DNA from: Methylococcaceae bacterium
GTDB taxonomy: Bacteria; Pseudomonadota; Gammaproteobacteria; Methylococcales; Methylomonadaceae
Assembly: GCA_013140465.1 (NCBI GenBank)
Contig: JABFST010000343.1
Coordinates: forward strand, 1-6,497
Direction of reading: 5' to 3'
Length of the DNA: 6,497 nucleotides
This document shows positions 1-5,365 of the stretch, piece by piece. The translations under genes and the position numbers were made by a program. Each line of letters begins with the position of its first letter. Position 1 is the stretch's first letter. The notes below the pieces were generated by a model. The model made no database searches, was not told the DNA's origin, and saw nothing but the letters and a program-made list of their open reading frames with translations.

Positions 1-456
1 CACACTCAGGCTGTCTAGGGCGTAATGCCCATAGTCCAGTTTTGCCATCGCCAAGGCTTGGGCGATGTCGGCACTCAGGTAATGGCGACCTGCATAAACC
101 TCAGGTATCGCACGCAATAACTCGCTAGGGTCACTGCTTTTGGTGACATAGCCCAAAGCACCTGCGCGGCTCGCCTGCACCGCAAAACTGGGGTTTTGGT
201 GCATACTAAACACCAGTATTTTGGCGCGGGTCTCGCGCTGTCTGATACGCGCGATGAGTTCAATACCGCCCATGCCAGGCAAGGAAATGTCGGTCATCAC
301 CACATCGGGGCGGCAGTCTTTAAACAACTGGTAGGCTTGGATACTGTCTTGGGCTTCGGCTAGCACACTAAGCCCCGGTTGTTTTGACAATAACGAACGG
401 TAGCCTTCACGCACTATCGCGTGGTCGTCCACCAGCAACAGGCTTATGGCTGCCAT
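1..456 (-). CDS. NarL/UhpA-family response regulator, partial (C-terminus beyond window edge)
   Basis: This is a cytoplasmic response regulator, expected to be phosphorylated by the adjacent kinase and to act on transcription. The 152 visible codons from the ATG at 456 down to base 1 have no stop. They form a full receiver domain: acidic pair Asp10-Asp11, phosphoacceptor Asp56 (in VVMTDISLPGMGG), switch Ser84 (LVFSMH) and conserved Lys106 (GYVTKSS). This pattern matches NarL/FixJ/UhpA regulators. The LuxR-type helix-turn-helix should start just where the window ends; the last residues, LDSLSV, look like the beginning of the usual L-S/T-x-R-E entry motif. The start is fixed by overlap with the kinase stop: bases 454-458 read TGATG on the minus strand, so the two are translationally coupled. 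The cognate kinase resembles MoxY, so this may be a MoxX-type regulator, but no symbol is assigned. The DNA targets cannot be read from here. Confidence 0.93.
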   Translation of the reverse strand, partial: MAAISLLLVDDHAIVREGYRSLLSKQPGLSVLAEAQDSIQAYQLFKDCRPDVVMTDISLPGMGGIELIARIRQRETRAKILVFSMHQNPSFAVQASRAGALGYVTKSSDPSELLRAIPEVYAGRHYLSADIAQALAMAKLDYGHYALDSLSV

Positions 457-1796
457 CAGCGCGTATGCGGCAAGCGGGCGCTGACCACTAATCCGTGTGG
501 TATCGCCAAAGCCAAATGAAAACAGCCCTGCAAGGCACTGATACGCTCGCGGATACCGCACAGCCCTATGCCCGTGTTCCCCGGATTGGGCAAAGTGTTG
601 GCGATACCATTGTCGGTGATGGTTAGGATGCTGTCGGTAGCGGTAATGCTTAATTGGATAGTCACGTCGGTGGCGGCGGCATGTTTGGCGATATTGGTCA
701 GGCTTTCTTGAGTCATGCGGAACAAAGCCAAGGTTTGCGCGGATGCCAATACGCTACAATCGCCCGTTATCGACAACTGAAAGCGGGTTTTGCCCCGGCT
801 ATGGCGGTTCCAATTGGCGACTAGGCTAGTTAAGCTGGCAGACAGCCCCAATTCGTCTAGTTCGGCGGGGCGCAAACGCAACAGCAACTCGCGCACATGT
901 GCCATTAAATGCTCGCTAATGCGGCGGATATGCGCACTTTCGCCGACCAAGGCCGGACATTGTTGCTGCGCGGCTTGGGCAATGCCCGCCGCGACCGCAT
1001 TAATCGCCGCCAAACATTGCCCAAATTCATCGTGCAATTCACGCGCCACATCATGGCGTTCTTGTTCTTGTACGGTCATCAGCTGCATCAGCAACTGTTG
1101 CCGTTCTTGCAAGAGCTGTTGTTGGTTAGCCGCCAATTGGTTGATAGCCGTTGCAATGCCTTGCCATTCTTGCAAGGCAAACGCAGGTAGGCGCACCGTC
1201 AAATCCCCTGTCCCCAATTGCGCCAGCCCCGACACAATCTGTGCGGCGGGCTGCAAGGCACGGCGCAAGCTGATATACACCAGCACACACACGCTCAGCA
1301 CGGTGGTGGCAGACAAGCCCAGCAAACGGCTGATATTTTGCCAAGCACTTGCTATCGCCAGTTCGCTGTCGGGATATACGCTAAGCGTGCCATACACCGT
1401 GCGTTTGTAGCTTATCTCGCGCGTGCTTGCGACCGTCCCGAACAGCCAGCGGTACAGCTTCGCAAAATACGTCGGCACCTCAGGCAACACATGGGCGGCA
1501 CTATTGCATAAGCTGCGCACGGTGTTCTGGTCGGTCGAGGCATAACGCACACACACGCCTTGCACTTGGGTGGTTTGTTTCCATAGCTCAAAATCGGGGA
1601 ATTGTTGGGCTTGAAAAAAACCTGCATGACGGCCTAGCAGTTGCAGTTCCAATTGCCGACCCAGCACTGATGCTGTCAGTTGTGCGGCTAAGCGGTTTTG
1701 CACGCCGCTGTCATGCAGTACATAAGCAGTCGTAGCCAGCAAGCACAACAGCGCGGCAAAGACGATGCGTAACAATAAATGGCCTTGTAAGTTCAT
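456..1796 (-). CDS. MoxY-like membrane sensor histidine kinase (LapD/MoxY sensor, HAMP, HisKA_3, HATPase)
   Basis: This 446-residue inner-membrane kinase should sense an envelope signal and phosphorylate the downstream regulator. Domains in order are: transmembrane helix about 8-27; periplasmic region about 28-157 resembling the LapD/MoxY N-terminal domain (PDFELWKQ, GVCVRY, RSLCNS, YRWLFGTV motifs); second transmembrane helix about 159-178; HAMP linker about 178-232; and a Gln-rich coiled coil leading into HisKA_3. The phosphoacceptor is His255 in ARELHDEFGQ, the NarX/UhpB-type H-box. The ATPase domain, about 350-444, has the N-box (QESLTNIAKH, Asn368), G1 (TDNG, Asp395) and G2 (GIGLCGIRERI). 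Length is normal and no key residue is missing. The ATG at 1796 is chosen because a hydrophobic helix follows and no upstream ATG is in frame before a stop. No clear Shine-Dalgarno precedes it. Kinases of this sensor type control methanol dehydrogenase genes in some methylotrophs, but the ligand here is unknown. Confidence 0.93.
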   Translation of the reverse strand: MNLQGHLLLRIVFAALLCLLATTAYVLHDSGVQNRLAAQLTASVLGRQLELQLLGRHAGFFQAQQFPDFELWKQTTQVQGVCVRYASTDQNTVRSLCNSAAHVLPEVPTYFAKLYRWLFGTVASTREISYKRTVYGTLSVYPDSELAIASAWQNISRLLGLSATTVLSVCVLVYISLRRALQPAAQIVSGLAQLGTGDLTVRLPAFALQEWQGIATAINQLAANQQQLLQERQQLLMQLMTVQEQERHDVARELHDEFGQCLAAINAVAAGIAQAAQQQCPALVGESAHIRRISEHLMAHVRELLLRLRPAELDELGLSASLTSLVANWNRHSRGKTRFQLSITGDCSVLASAQTLALFRMTQESLTNIAKHAAATDVTIQLSITATDSILTITDNGIANTLPNPGNTGIGLCGIRERISALQGCFHLALAIPHGLVVSARLPHTR

Positions 1797-1825
1797 AAGC
1801 TTTGGCGGCGGTAAAGTAACGATAA

Positions 1826-1856
1826 AGACCTGCGAGTTTTGTTACCTCGCAGGTCT
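1826..1856. repeat. Perfect 11-bp-arm hairpin in kinase leader
   Basis: The arms AGACCTGCGAG (1826-1836) and CTCGCAGGTCT (1846-1856) are exact reverse complements around a 9-base loop. The element lies 30 bases upstream of the kinase ATG, within its inferred leader. No real T-run follows on either strand, so a simple terminator is unlikely. The ACCTCGCAGGT-type core resembles short palindromes scattered in many bacterial genomes. It may therefore be a dispersed repeat unit, or it may fold in the mRNA and affect kinase expression. Confidence 0.75.
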
Positions 1857-1891
1857 ACCGCAAGGCAAGTTGTGCCATAAGCAGTGGCGGC

Positions 1892-1919
1892 ATTATAAGG
1901 CGCGCACAGTCAGTGACGG
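1892..1919 (-). promoter_or_regulatory. Candidate promoter of the kinase-regulator operon
   Basis: On the minus strand, bases 1897-1892 read a perfect TATAAT. The best -35 position, about 1919-1914 (CCGTCA), matches TTGACA at only 3 of 6 positions with a 16-base spacer. Such a promoter would probably need an activator. Transcription would start near 1885 and give a leader of about 90 bases containing the 1826-1856 hairpin. The direct repeats at 1900-1911 and 1927-1938 fall in the spacer and just upstream of the -35, a sensible position for regulator sites. Confidence 0.45.
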
Positions 1920-1938
1920 TAGCAAAGCGCGCACAGTC
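1900..1938. repeat. Two exact 12-bp direct repeats (GCGCGCACAGTC) in the divergent regulatory region
   Basis: Identical copies lie at 1900-1911 and 1927-1938, start to start 27 bp. They sit between the divergent genes and overlap the candidate kinase promoter. They may be binding sites for a dimeric regulator, plausibly the response regulator encoded here, or a remnant of a small duplication. Confidence 0.7.
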
Positions 1939-1952
1939 GGGCAAATTGCCCG
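1938..1952. promoter_or_regulatory. 15-bp palindrome, candidate operator
   Basis: CGGGCAA and TTGCCCG are perfect inverted arms around a single central A. The one-base centre makes an RNA hairpin unlikely and suggests a DNA site for a dimeric protein. It abuts the second 12-bp repeat and lies upstream of both divergent promoters, so a protein bound here could affect either. Confidence 0.45.
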
Positions 1953-1973
1953 TTAGTGGCGGGGCATTATCGG

Positions 1974-2002
1974 CTTACGGTTGTTAGGTGTAGGCTTATA
2001 CT
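1974..2002 (+). promoter_or_regulatory. Candidate promoter of the DUF3280-like gene
   Basis: TATACT at 1997-2002 matches the -10 consensus at 5 of 6 positions. A poor -35 (CTTACG, 1974-1979) lies at 17-base spacing. Transcription would start about 28 bases before the ATG, consistent with a short leader carrying the ribosome binding site. Confidence 0.35.
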
Positions 2003-2025
2003 CACCCGCCAGTCCATCTAGCTAC

Positions 2026-2030
2026 GGAGA
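2026..2030 (+). promoter_or_regulatory. Shine-Dalgarno sequence for the DUF3280-like gene
   Basis: GGAGA lies five bases before the ATG at 2036 and supports that start. Confidence 0.75.
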
Positions 2031-2035
2031 CTACC

Positions 2036-2545
2036 ATGAACGTTTTTCCATGCACAGGCTTAGCCGTATTAGCGGCGTTGCTGTTAGCGGGTAATGCCGC
2101 TGCCGCGCCACGCATAGCGGTGTTAAATTTTGAACTCAACGATATAACTTCGCTGCCCAACACCGCCGACGAGCAGCGGCGCACGGCAACGTTTGCCCCG
2201 CTATTAAGCCAGCAACTCAAGACTTTGGGGGCTTATGAGCTAGTCGATATTCCCGTAGCGGCACAAACTGCGGCTAATCCTAGCTTAGGCTATTTGTTCA
2301 ATTTTTATGGCTTGGCGGCGCAGCTGGGGCAGCAATATGGAGCCGATTGGGTCATTATTGGGCAACACAGCAAACCGAGTTTTTTATTTTCGTACTTAAT
2401 GGCAGAAGTGGTTGAGGTAAAACAGCAAAAACTGATCGGCAGTTTTGCCATCGAGTTAAAAGGGACGCATGAAAAAGTCACGCAACGGGGCGTTAAAAAC
2501 TTGGCGCAGAGAATTGTAGAGTTGCTAGGGCGTGATGGGGGTTAG
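2036..2545 (+). CDS. Secreted DUF3280-like (DUF2380-annotated) protein of unknown function
   Basis: This encodes 169 residues. An N-terminal signal peptide (hydrophobic stretch about 8-19, then GNAAAA) probably ends near Ala24, leaving a periplasmic protein of about 145 residues. The mature start PRIAVLNFELND, the middle GAYELVD, GADWVIIGQHSK, and the end RGVKNLAQRI follow the pattern I associate with DUF3280 proteins, also annotated as DUF2380. The alternation suggests an alpha/beta fold like that of periplasmic TolB-N/FlgO-type domains. No catalytic motif is visible. A GGAGA five bases upstream supports the ATG. The gene diverges from the MoxY-like kinase across 239 bases, and my recollection is that such proteins often sit near methylotrophy sensors. 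It may be a regulatory target or accessory sensor partner of that kinase. The family name is moderately sure; the function is not known. Confidence 0.85.
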   Translation: MNVFPCTGLAVLAALLLAGNAAAAPRIAVLNFELNDITSLPNTADEQRRTATFAPLLSQQLKTLGAYELVDIPVAAQTAANPSLGYLFNFYGLAAQLGQQYGADWVIIGQHSKPSFLFSYLMAEVVEVKQQKLIGSFAIELKGTHEKVTQRGVKNLAQRIVELLGRDGG

Positions 2546-2561
2546 GCATGGGGATAGCTTT

Positions 2562-2578
2562 ATACGCACTGTGCGTAT
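2562..2578. repeat. Short hairpin after the DUF3280-like gene
   Basis: ATACGCA (2562-2568) and TGCGTAT (2572-2578) are perfect inverted arms around CTG, 17 bases after the stop codon. No T-run follows, so it is at best a weak or Rho-assisted terminator or an mRNA end stabiliser. Confidence 0.5.
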
Positions 2579-2603
2579 GTGCCGCACCTACAAAAGCTGC
2601 CAA

Positions 2604-2722
2604 GTAGGCCGGAATAAGGCCGTTTGAACGCCAGTGAAAACGGCTGTTTCCGGCACACCGCACCCACGGTTTGCCGGAAACGCCGCTCTCGCTTGCGCTC
2701 TTAGCGGCTTATTCCGGCCTAC
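2604..2722. repeat. REPIN-like element: two REP-type hairpins in inverted orientation
   Basis: The 119-bp element is symmetric about position 2663. Its ends, GTAGGCCGGAATAAG (2604-2618) and CTTATTCCGGCCTAC (2708-2722), pair perfectly over 15 bp. Its centre pairs over 10 bp (2646-2655 with 2672-2681), then one mismatch and 4 bp more (2657-2660 with 2667-2670). Each half also folds alone. The left half pairs GCCGGAA/TTCCGGC (2608-2614/2648-2654) and GCCGTTT/AAACGGC (2619-2625/2638-2644). The right half pairs GCCGGAA/TTCCGGC (2673-2679/2712-2718) and GCCGCT/AGCGGC (2682-2687/2703-2708). Two inverted REP-like units are the hallmark of REPIN/BIME elements, which are moved by RAYT (TnpA-REP) transposases encoded elsewhere. 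No transposase gene or clear target duplication is seen here. Confidence 0.75.
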
Positions 2723-2856
2723 GATTTGGGGCTTTTCGGCACTCTCCTGAGGGAGCAGGCACTGTCTGGATTGTGTAGTTCCTTATGCCCAGCAGCAGCC
2801 AGCACATTTATTTGCACACTGGCCTAGGGATTTGCGCTTAGTCATCGTCCTTAGTT
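2723..2856. other. Intergenic sequence without a recognisable gene
   Basis: Together with the repeat elements this completes the 369-base gap between the two plus-strand genes. I see no tRNA, no coding stretch with a start and ribosome binding site, no convincing -35/-10 pair and no Fur-box-like sequence. A CCTAGG palindrome at 2823-2828 is too short to interpret. The receptor's promoter probably lies here or in the following 58 bases but cannot be pinned down. Confidence 0.4.
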
Positions 2857-2883
2857 GTTAATGGGTCAACTTAACCCAGCAAC
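2857..2883. promoter_or_regulatory. 27-bp imperfect dyad upstream of the receptor, candidate operator
   Basis: The dyad is centred at 2870. Ten of 13 position pairs are complementary: GTT/AAC outermost, TGGGT (2862-2866) with ACCCA (2874-2878), and AA/TT at the centre. It ends 31 bases before the receptor start. The size and symmetry suit a dimeric regulator, possibly metal- or ligand-responsive; the protein is not identifiable. Confidence 0.4.
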
Positions 2884-2904
2884 TATTTTCGACGATTTAT
2901 TTAC

Positions 2905-2908
2905 GGAG
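2905..2908 (+). promoter_or_regulatory. Shine-Dalgarno sequence that sets the receptor start at 2915
   Basis: GGAG lies six bases before the ATG at 2915. The upstream in-frame candidates TTG 2855 and ATG 2861 lack a comparable site. Starting at either would put about 20 mostly non-basic residues, including two Asp and one Glu, before the signal peptide. Confidence 0.75.
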
Positions 2909-2914
2909 CTGCAA

Positions 2915-5356
2915 ATGCCTGCCCAATCTTTAGTGAATACCCCGTTTACGCTAACCCACAGCTCGTTAGGGCTGTTGTTTATGGCCTTGTCTGCCACGTC
3001 GTCCGTGGTGGCGGCAGACGCTGACCCGCGTCCGGCCGATTATGACATCCAGTCGCAATCTTTAGATAAAGCCCTAGTGGATTTTTCGCTGAAATCAGGC
3101 GTACAGGTGGTGGCTGACGGCAAATTGACAGCTGGGCTGAAATCTTCAGGCGTGTCCGGTCATTATGCACCGGAACAAGCGTTGCAAAAGCTGTTGGCAG
3201 GTACGGGGCTGACGGTGTTGTCTAGCAAAAATGGCACGGTGACTTTAGAAAAAACCGCGACGGCTGCGCCAGAACCCCAGTCCAGCGGCACGACCTTGCC
3301 GACGGTTACGGTGTCAGCAACGGCAGATGCCGAGTTGTCGGATGCCAATGGCAAAAACTATGCGGTTTATAGCAGCAAATCGGCAACGCGTACCGACACG
3401 CCCATTATGCAAACACCGCAATCTATCCAAGTCGTTAAACGCTCGGTGATAGATGACCAGCAAAACATTACCGTCAGTGAAAGCTTGCGCAATGTCAGCG
3501 GCGTAATCCCGACTAACCCGTTGTATACACCCTCTGCTGACCGCACACGCATACGCGGTTTTGCCGCCGAGCAGCTGATTGATGGTTTTACCCAGTATTA
3601 CAGCCCAGGCGACCGTGAAAGTACTGTCAATGTGGAACGCATTGAGGTGTTAAAAGGCAATAACGCTATATTGTACAGTGGCGGCTCAGGTTCGCCCGTG
3701 GGTGGTGTGGTCAATATTGTCTCTAAATTGCCTAAGGCCCAAGCCTTTGGTGAAGTGGGCGTAAAAATAGGCACGAATGACTTTTACCAGCCGTTTGTCG
3801 ATATTAACCAACCGCTGCATAAAAACGTGTTGTTCCGGTTTACCGGCGAGTACACCAATGCCAGCAATTTTATTGATACCGTTAACACCAAACGCTTTAA
3901 CATCAATCCAACCTTAACCTTTACCAATAACGACAGCACCACTTTTACCCTGCAAGGCAAGGTGTCGCATTGGGATCAGCCCGAATATCAGGGCTTGCCC
4001 GCTAATGGTACGGTAATGGGCAAATTTTCCGCACACCGCAAATCCTTTATCGGGCCGGCGGACATACCCGATAGCCACAGTGATTTTAATGCCGTATGGG
4101 GAACCTTAGACCATAAATTCAACGACGTGTGGTCGCTGAATGTAAAAGCACGTTATGCCAATTCGAAGTTTGATGAAAAAGTGCAGACTTTGTTTGGGGC
4201 TGATGGGTTTGTTGCCGACCGTCCGTTTTTTGCGCCATCGACATGGTTGCTGGCAAATGCCGAGTTGTACCAAGAACAAGAAGAGCGTAGTTTTTTGGGC
4301 AATGTCACGGCAAAATTTGATCTGGGTCCGACCAAAAACACCGTGTTATTTGGGGCTGACCACAGTGATTTTATCGATAAGGGCTATATAGATGCCGATT
4401 TTGGTGCCGGTTTTGGTGTGGGCAGTGTCGATTTAAACAATCCTAAGTATACCGCGCCTTATAAAAAAGCGGGGCTTGGCGTCAATAACATGTTTGTTGA
4501 TAACGTCACTTATGGCGGCTATAGCCAATGGCAAAGCACTCTATTTGACCGCTTCCATTTGCTTACCAGCGTCAGGATTGCCCATGTAGGTGTGGATTTT
4601 GAAAACACCACCTCCAAAACCGTATCAACAGCGAATAAAACCAAGGTGTTGCCGCGCGTAGGGGCTATGTTTGATGTGACTGACGAGTTTTCATTATTTA
4701 TTAATTATAGCGAAGGCTTGCGTGGACAGCCGTTTGTCAATTTTGTCAGCACGGCTGTACCCGAAGACACGATAACCTTAGAAGGCGGCCTTAAGTTTGA
4801 TTTTGCCCACCAGCTGACTGGACAAGTAGTCGGTTATCAAATCGACCGTAGCCATGTTGCCGTGACCGACAACACAGATGTGTTGCAACGTGCAAAAGCG
4901 GCAGGGCAACAACGTTCGGTGGGCTTTGAAACCGATGTGGTGTGGCAAGCCACGGATGCACTGAGTTTTATTGCCAACTATGCACATACCGATGCCGAAT
5001 TTACCGATAATTTGGCCGGCGTGCCACAAGGCAACAAATTGGCTTTAGTGCCACAAAACTCAGGTCGGTTATGGGCCAATTACCGTTTTTCTCAAGAATG
5101 GCTCAGGGGCTTTAGCATAGGCGGCGGTTTGTATGCGCAATCCGAGGCGTTTTTGAGCAATAACAATAACTTTAAAAGCGATGGCTACCATACTTTTGAT
5201 GCCAGTTTAAGTTATGAACAAAAGAACTTTAAGGTGTCGGCAACGGTTAAAAACCTGACCGATGAAGATTATTACCAAGCTTATGGCTATTTTGACGGTC
5301 GTGTTATCCCTTCACAAGGGACATCGGCTTATTTTACGGCTTCGGTTAAATACTAA
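2915..5356 (+). CDS. TonB-dependent siderophore-type outer-membrane receptor with STN signalling domain
   Basis: This encodes an 813-residue outer-membrane active-transport receptor for a metal chelate or similar ligand, energised by TonB-ExbBD. Domains in order are: signal peptide about 1-33 (hydrophobic LGLLFMALSA, cleavage near VVA|AD); STN domain about 43-112 (YDIQSQSLDKALVDFSLKSG, ALQKLLAGTGLTV); a TonB-box-like TVTVSA about 130-135; plug about 155-272 (TPQSIQVV, LRNVSGV, RIRGF, VERIEVLKG, GGVVNIVSK); and a 22-strand-type barrel to the C-terminus, ending NLTDEDYY then the terminal SVKY, with the final aromatic residue needed for barrel assembly. The layout matches FecA/FpvA-type siderophore receptors. 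The STN domain normally relays ligand binding to an inner-membrane anti-sigma factor, but none is encoded in this window. The gene forms an operon with the DJ-1-like lipoprotein gene. The substrate cannot be read from sequence; iron-siderophore is the default, with copper, lanthanide or other chelates possible. Confidence 0.93.
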   Translation: MPAQSLVNTPFTLTHSSLGLLFMALSATSSVVAADADPRPADYDIQSQSLDKALVDFSLKSGVQVVADGKLTAGLKSSGVSGHYAPEQALQKLLAGTGLTVLSSKNGTVTLEKTATAAPEPQSSGTTLPTVTVSATADAELSDANGKNYAVYSSKSATRTDTPIMQTPQSIQVVKRSVIDDQQNITVSESLRNVSGVIPTNPLYTPSADRTRIRGFAAEQLIDGFTQYYSPGDRESTVNVERIEVLKGNNAILYSGGSGSPVGGVVNIVSKLPKAQAFGEVGVKIGTNDFYQPFVDINQPLHKNVLFRFTGEYTNASNFIDTVNTKRFNINPTLTFTNNDSTTFTLQGKVSHWDQPEYQGLPANGTVMGKFSAHRKSFIGPADIPDSHSDFNAVWGTLDHKFNDVWSLNVKARYANSKFDEKVQTLFGADGFVADRPFFAPSTWLLANAELYQEQEERSFLGNVTAKFDLGPTKNTVLFGADHSDFIDKGYIDADFGAGFGVGSVDLNNPKYTAPYKKAGLGVNNMFVDNVTYGGYSQWQSTLFDRFHLLTSVRIAHVGVDFENTTSKTVSTANKTKVLPRVGAMFDVTDEFSLFINYSEGLRGQPFVNFVSTAVPEDTITLEGGLKFDFAHQLTGQVVGYQIDRSHVAVTDNTDVLQRAKAAGQQRSVGFETDVVWQATDALSFIANYAHTDAEFTDNLAGVPQGNKLALVPQNSGRLWANYRFSQEWLRGFSIGGGLYAQSEAFLSNNNNFKSDGYHTFDASLSYEQKNFKVSATVKNLTDEDYYQAYGYFDGRVIPSQGTSAYFTASVKY

Positions 5357-5359
5357 GGA
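5355..5359 (+). promoter_or_regulatory. Ribosome binding site overlapping the receptor stop codon
   Basis: AAGGA at 5355-5359 includes the last two bases of the receptor's TAA and lies six bases before the ATG at 5366. It favours ATG 5366 over the adjacent GTG 5363, which is only three bases away, and implies coupled translation. Confidence 0.7.
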
Positions 5360-5365
5360 ATTGTG

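Larger units (their letters stand above)
1883..1970. repeat. Second direct-repeat pair flanking the 12-bp repeats
   Basis: AGTGGCGGCATTAT (1883-1896) and AGTGGCGGGGCATTAT (1955-1970) match except for a two-base insertion. They bracket the two 12-bp repeats, giving an A-B-B-A order with all copies in the same orientation. The left copy includes most of the minus-strand TATAAT box; the right copy has GATAAT at the equivalent place. A single tandem duplication would not produce this order. Confidence 0.6.

Noticed and set aside
75..263. 62-codon minus-strand frame in the response regulator
   Set aside because: It is out of frame with the receiver domain, which reads continuously from 456 to 1 with all conserved residues.
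790..1735. Several plus-strand and minus-strand open frames inside the kinase gene
   Set aside because: They are antisense or out-of-frame shadows of a clear histidine kinase and are Cys/Arg-rich with no family motifs.
1765..1956. 63-codon plus-strand frame across the kinase start and divergent region
   Set aside because: No Shine-Dalgarno, overlaps the kinase 5' end, and its sequence is explained by the hairpin and direct repeats.
2562..2722. Intrinsic terminator after the DUF3280-like gene
   Set aside because: Hairpins are present but none is followed by a T-run on the plus strand.
2604..2770. Possible cobalamin riboswitch (GCCAGTG and structured sequence upstream of a TonB receptor)
   Set aside because: The expected B12-box and conserved core are absent, the structure is fully explained by a symmetric REPIN-like palindrome, and it lies about 200 bases upstream of the start.
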